In this document: positions 63,070 to 64,000 of the stretch, piece by piece
Position numbering within the stretch: the first letter of the stretch is position 1
Layout of the letters: every line of letters begins with the position of its first letter
Origin: Lepidostoma basale
Lineage: Eukaryota > Arthropoda > Insecta > Trichoptera > Lepidostomatidae
Direction: 5' to 3'
Assembly: GCA_022606425.2 (NCBI GenBank)
Contig: JAHDVF020000853.1
Span: 1-64,000, forward strand
DNA: 64,000 bases
The notes under the pieces: generated by a model
Told to the model about the DNA's origin: nothing
The model's input: only the letters and a program-made list of their open reading frames with translations
The model's database searches: none
Position numbers and translations under genes: made by a program

Positions 63070-63590
63070 TATGTATTATTATTATTGTATATAATTTTGC
63101 AACGTGTGAAAGTAGAAAAAGACAAATATTTTCAATTAATGTTCTGGCATTTGTCAATAGGGTCCATTAATGACATCAAAAAACATATTACGGAAGTAAT
63201 CAAATATTGCAAATAAAATTCCTCTACCTCCCCGGTTCCCAAGTACCATTATCCATTTTAACCCTTTCGAAAATGTTTTATTGTGTGAGTATTAAAGTTA
63301 CATTCGTATCAATTCATTAAACATTACAATTGCAAAAAATTGAACAACGAAATAAGTAAAAGAATTCTCGTCTTCAATGTTCAGGAGTACGGCGTCATTG
63401 CCGGTGGTTCGTTGAGGAGGAGAAATATACCCAGGCAGGTCTTTAGACATGTACGTAGGTAAGTCATACGGTATGTAGAGTCAGTAGGGATTGGAATATG
63501 AAATACGCGTATACCGGTAATTTTGGGGAAATTAAATCCAAATATTAAAGCCATAAAGTTAACTCACCACTGATTGATGAAAATATATTT
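63070..63590. other. no gene recognised
   Basis: Only short frames; nothing shared with other parts of the window. Confidence 0.4.
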
Positions 63591-63594
63591 AATA

Positions 63595-63720
63595 CACACT
63601 ACATGTTAATTAATACGAATGAAACGACAGTTTTCTAGAAATTTTATTATATTTTATGGGAATGACATGTTTCGCCCTTCTAAGGCATTATCAAATGTGA
63701 CGAAATTTCAGCTCGTTGCT
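63595..63720 (-). repeat. MITE copy (CTCCATATTAAATAATTAA family)
   Basis: On the minus strand it reads TTTGATAATGCCTTAGAAGG, then GCGAAACATGTCATTCCC and AACTGTCGTTTCATTCGTAT, then TAATTAA. The outermost terminal repeat is missing here. It contains the best hammerhead-like centre of the family (63664-63693). Confidence 0.65.
63664..63693 (-). ncRNA. hammerhead-like motif in MITE
   Basis: The minus strand reads TTGATAA, a bulged T, GCCTT, AGA, AGGGC, GAA, ACATGT, C. Compared with CTGANGA, position 3 is T and position 8 is A. In the known structure these two bases pair, so the double change could keep the pair. Stem III is the palindrome ACATGT. Activity is doubtful. Confidence 0.3.
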
Positions 63721-64000
63721 GTTTATTTACACTAGTAAATAGAGCAGAATATGGTTATTAAGGAAAATTGATGTGGCTTTATACATTTTTAACAAAAATT
63801 ACTTAAGTAGGCCCAGAAATACTGGAAAGTGTTTCTTGAAACTCGTTAAGAAATTTTATGACAATGATTACATAGTTAAGGAATACTAAATGACATTATA
63901 TAAATCAAAAAGTTATTTGAAAAAAAGTTATTTGAGTGGAAATAAGTTTCTACGAAAAACATATTTTTACAAATTGTTAACAAATGATTTTACATATTTC

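Overview
This window looks like repeat-rich, AT-rich nuclear DNA of an arthropod, most likely an insect and probably a moth or butterfly. The evidence is GT-AG introns, tRNA-derived SINEs, dozens of non-LTR retrotransposon 3' fragments, two mariner elements, pogo/Tigger-like and Helitron relics, and the complete lack of bacterial-style operons. The order-level guess rests on my memory of similar mariner ends and RT tails and is not proven. No rRNA gene, true tRNA gene, CRISPR array or virus was recognised.

Layout. 0-3 kb: part of a C2H2 zinc-finger gene on the + strand (three exons visible), with a mariner relic in one intron, followed by antisense retrotransposon relics. 3-12 kb: AT-rich DNA with short exon-like pieces, a 25-bp minisatellite, nested RT relics, two long hairpin repeats and a SINE. 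12-14.3 kb: a decayed Helitron with a PIF1-type helicase fragment and a 193-bp direct repeat. 14.8-17.2 kb: a mariner whose transposase is split by a 1300-bp pogo-like element at a duplicated TA. 17-45.7 kb: a graveyard of truncated non-LTR elements from at least seven families. The commonest is called RTE-A here; its copies share a small UNCG-capped hairpin and a (GTTA)n tail. Many tRNA-SINE copies, a Tigger-like MITE and a foldback element lie among them. 46-54 kb: a GC-rich island that could be a promoter plus first exon, more RT relics and a second SINE family. 54.15-55.47 kb: a structurally intact mariner with perfect 24-bp ends and a 353-residue D,D34D transposase. 55.5-64 kb: further relics, a SINE interrupted by a small hAT-like MITE, one unrecognised 149-codon reading frame, a ~228-bp foldback repeat and a MITE copy.

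The main unexplained pattern is a set of short motifs in several unrelated repeat families. Each resembles a hammerhead ribozyme core: CTGANGA or a variant, a stem-loop, GAAA, a short palindrome, then C or T. The motifs are at 6772-6807 (-), 6822-6856 (+), 26304-26339 (-), 61287-61318 (+) and 63664-63693 (-), with weaker versions in the 10253-10535 hairpin. The palindromic stem III (ACGT, ACAGCTGT, ACTAGT, ACATGT) is what minimal dimeric hammerheads of Penelope-like retroelements are reported to have. One copy sits in an inverted pair flanked by a 20-bp direct repeat. Activity cannot be judged from sequence.

There is no operon or pathway here. The only plausible host genes are the zinc-finger gene at the left edge and a few exon candidates of low confidence. 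Repeat family names (RTE-A, B to G, R1) are labels for this window only.
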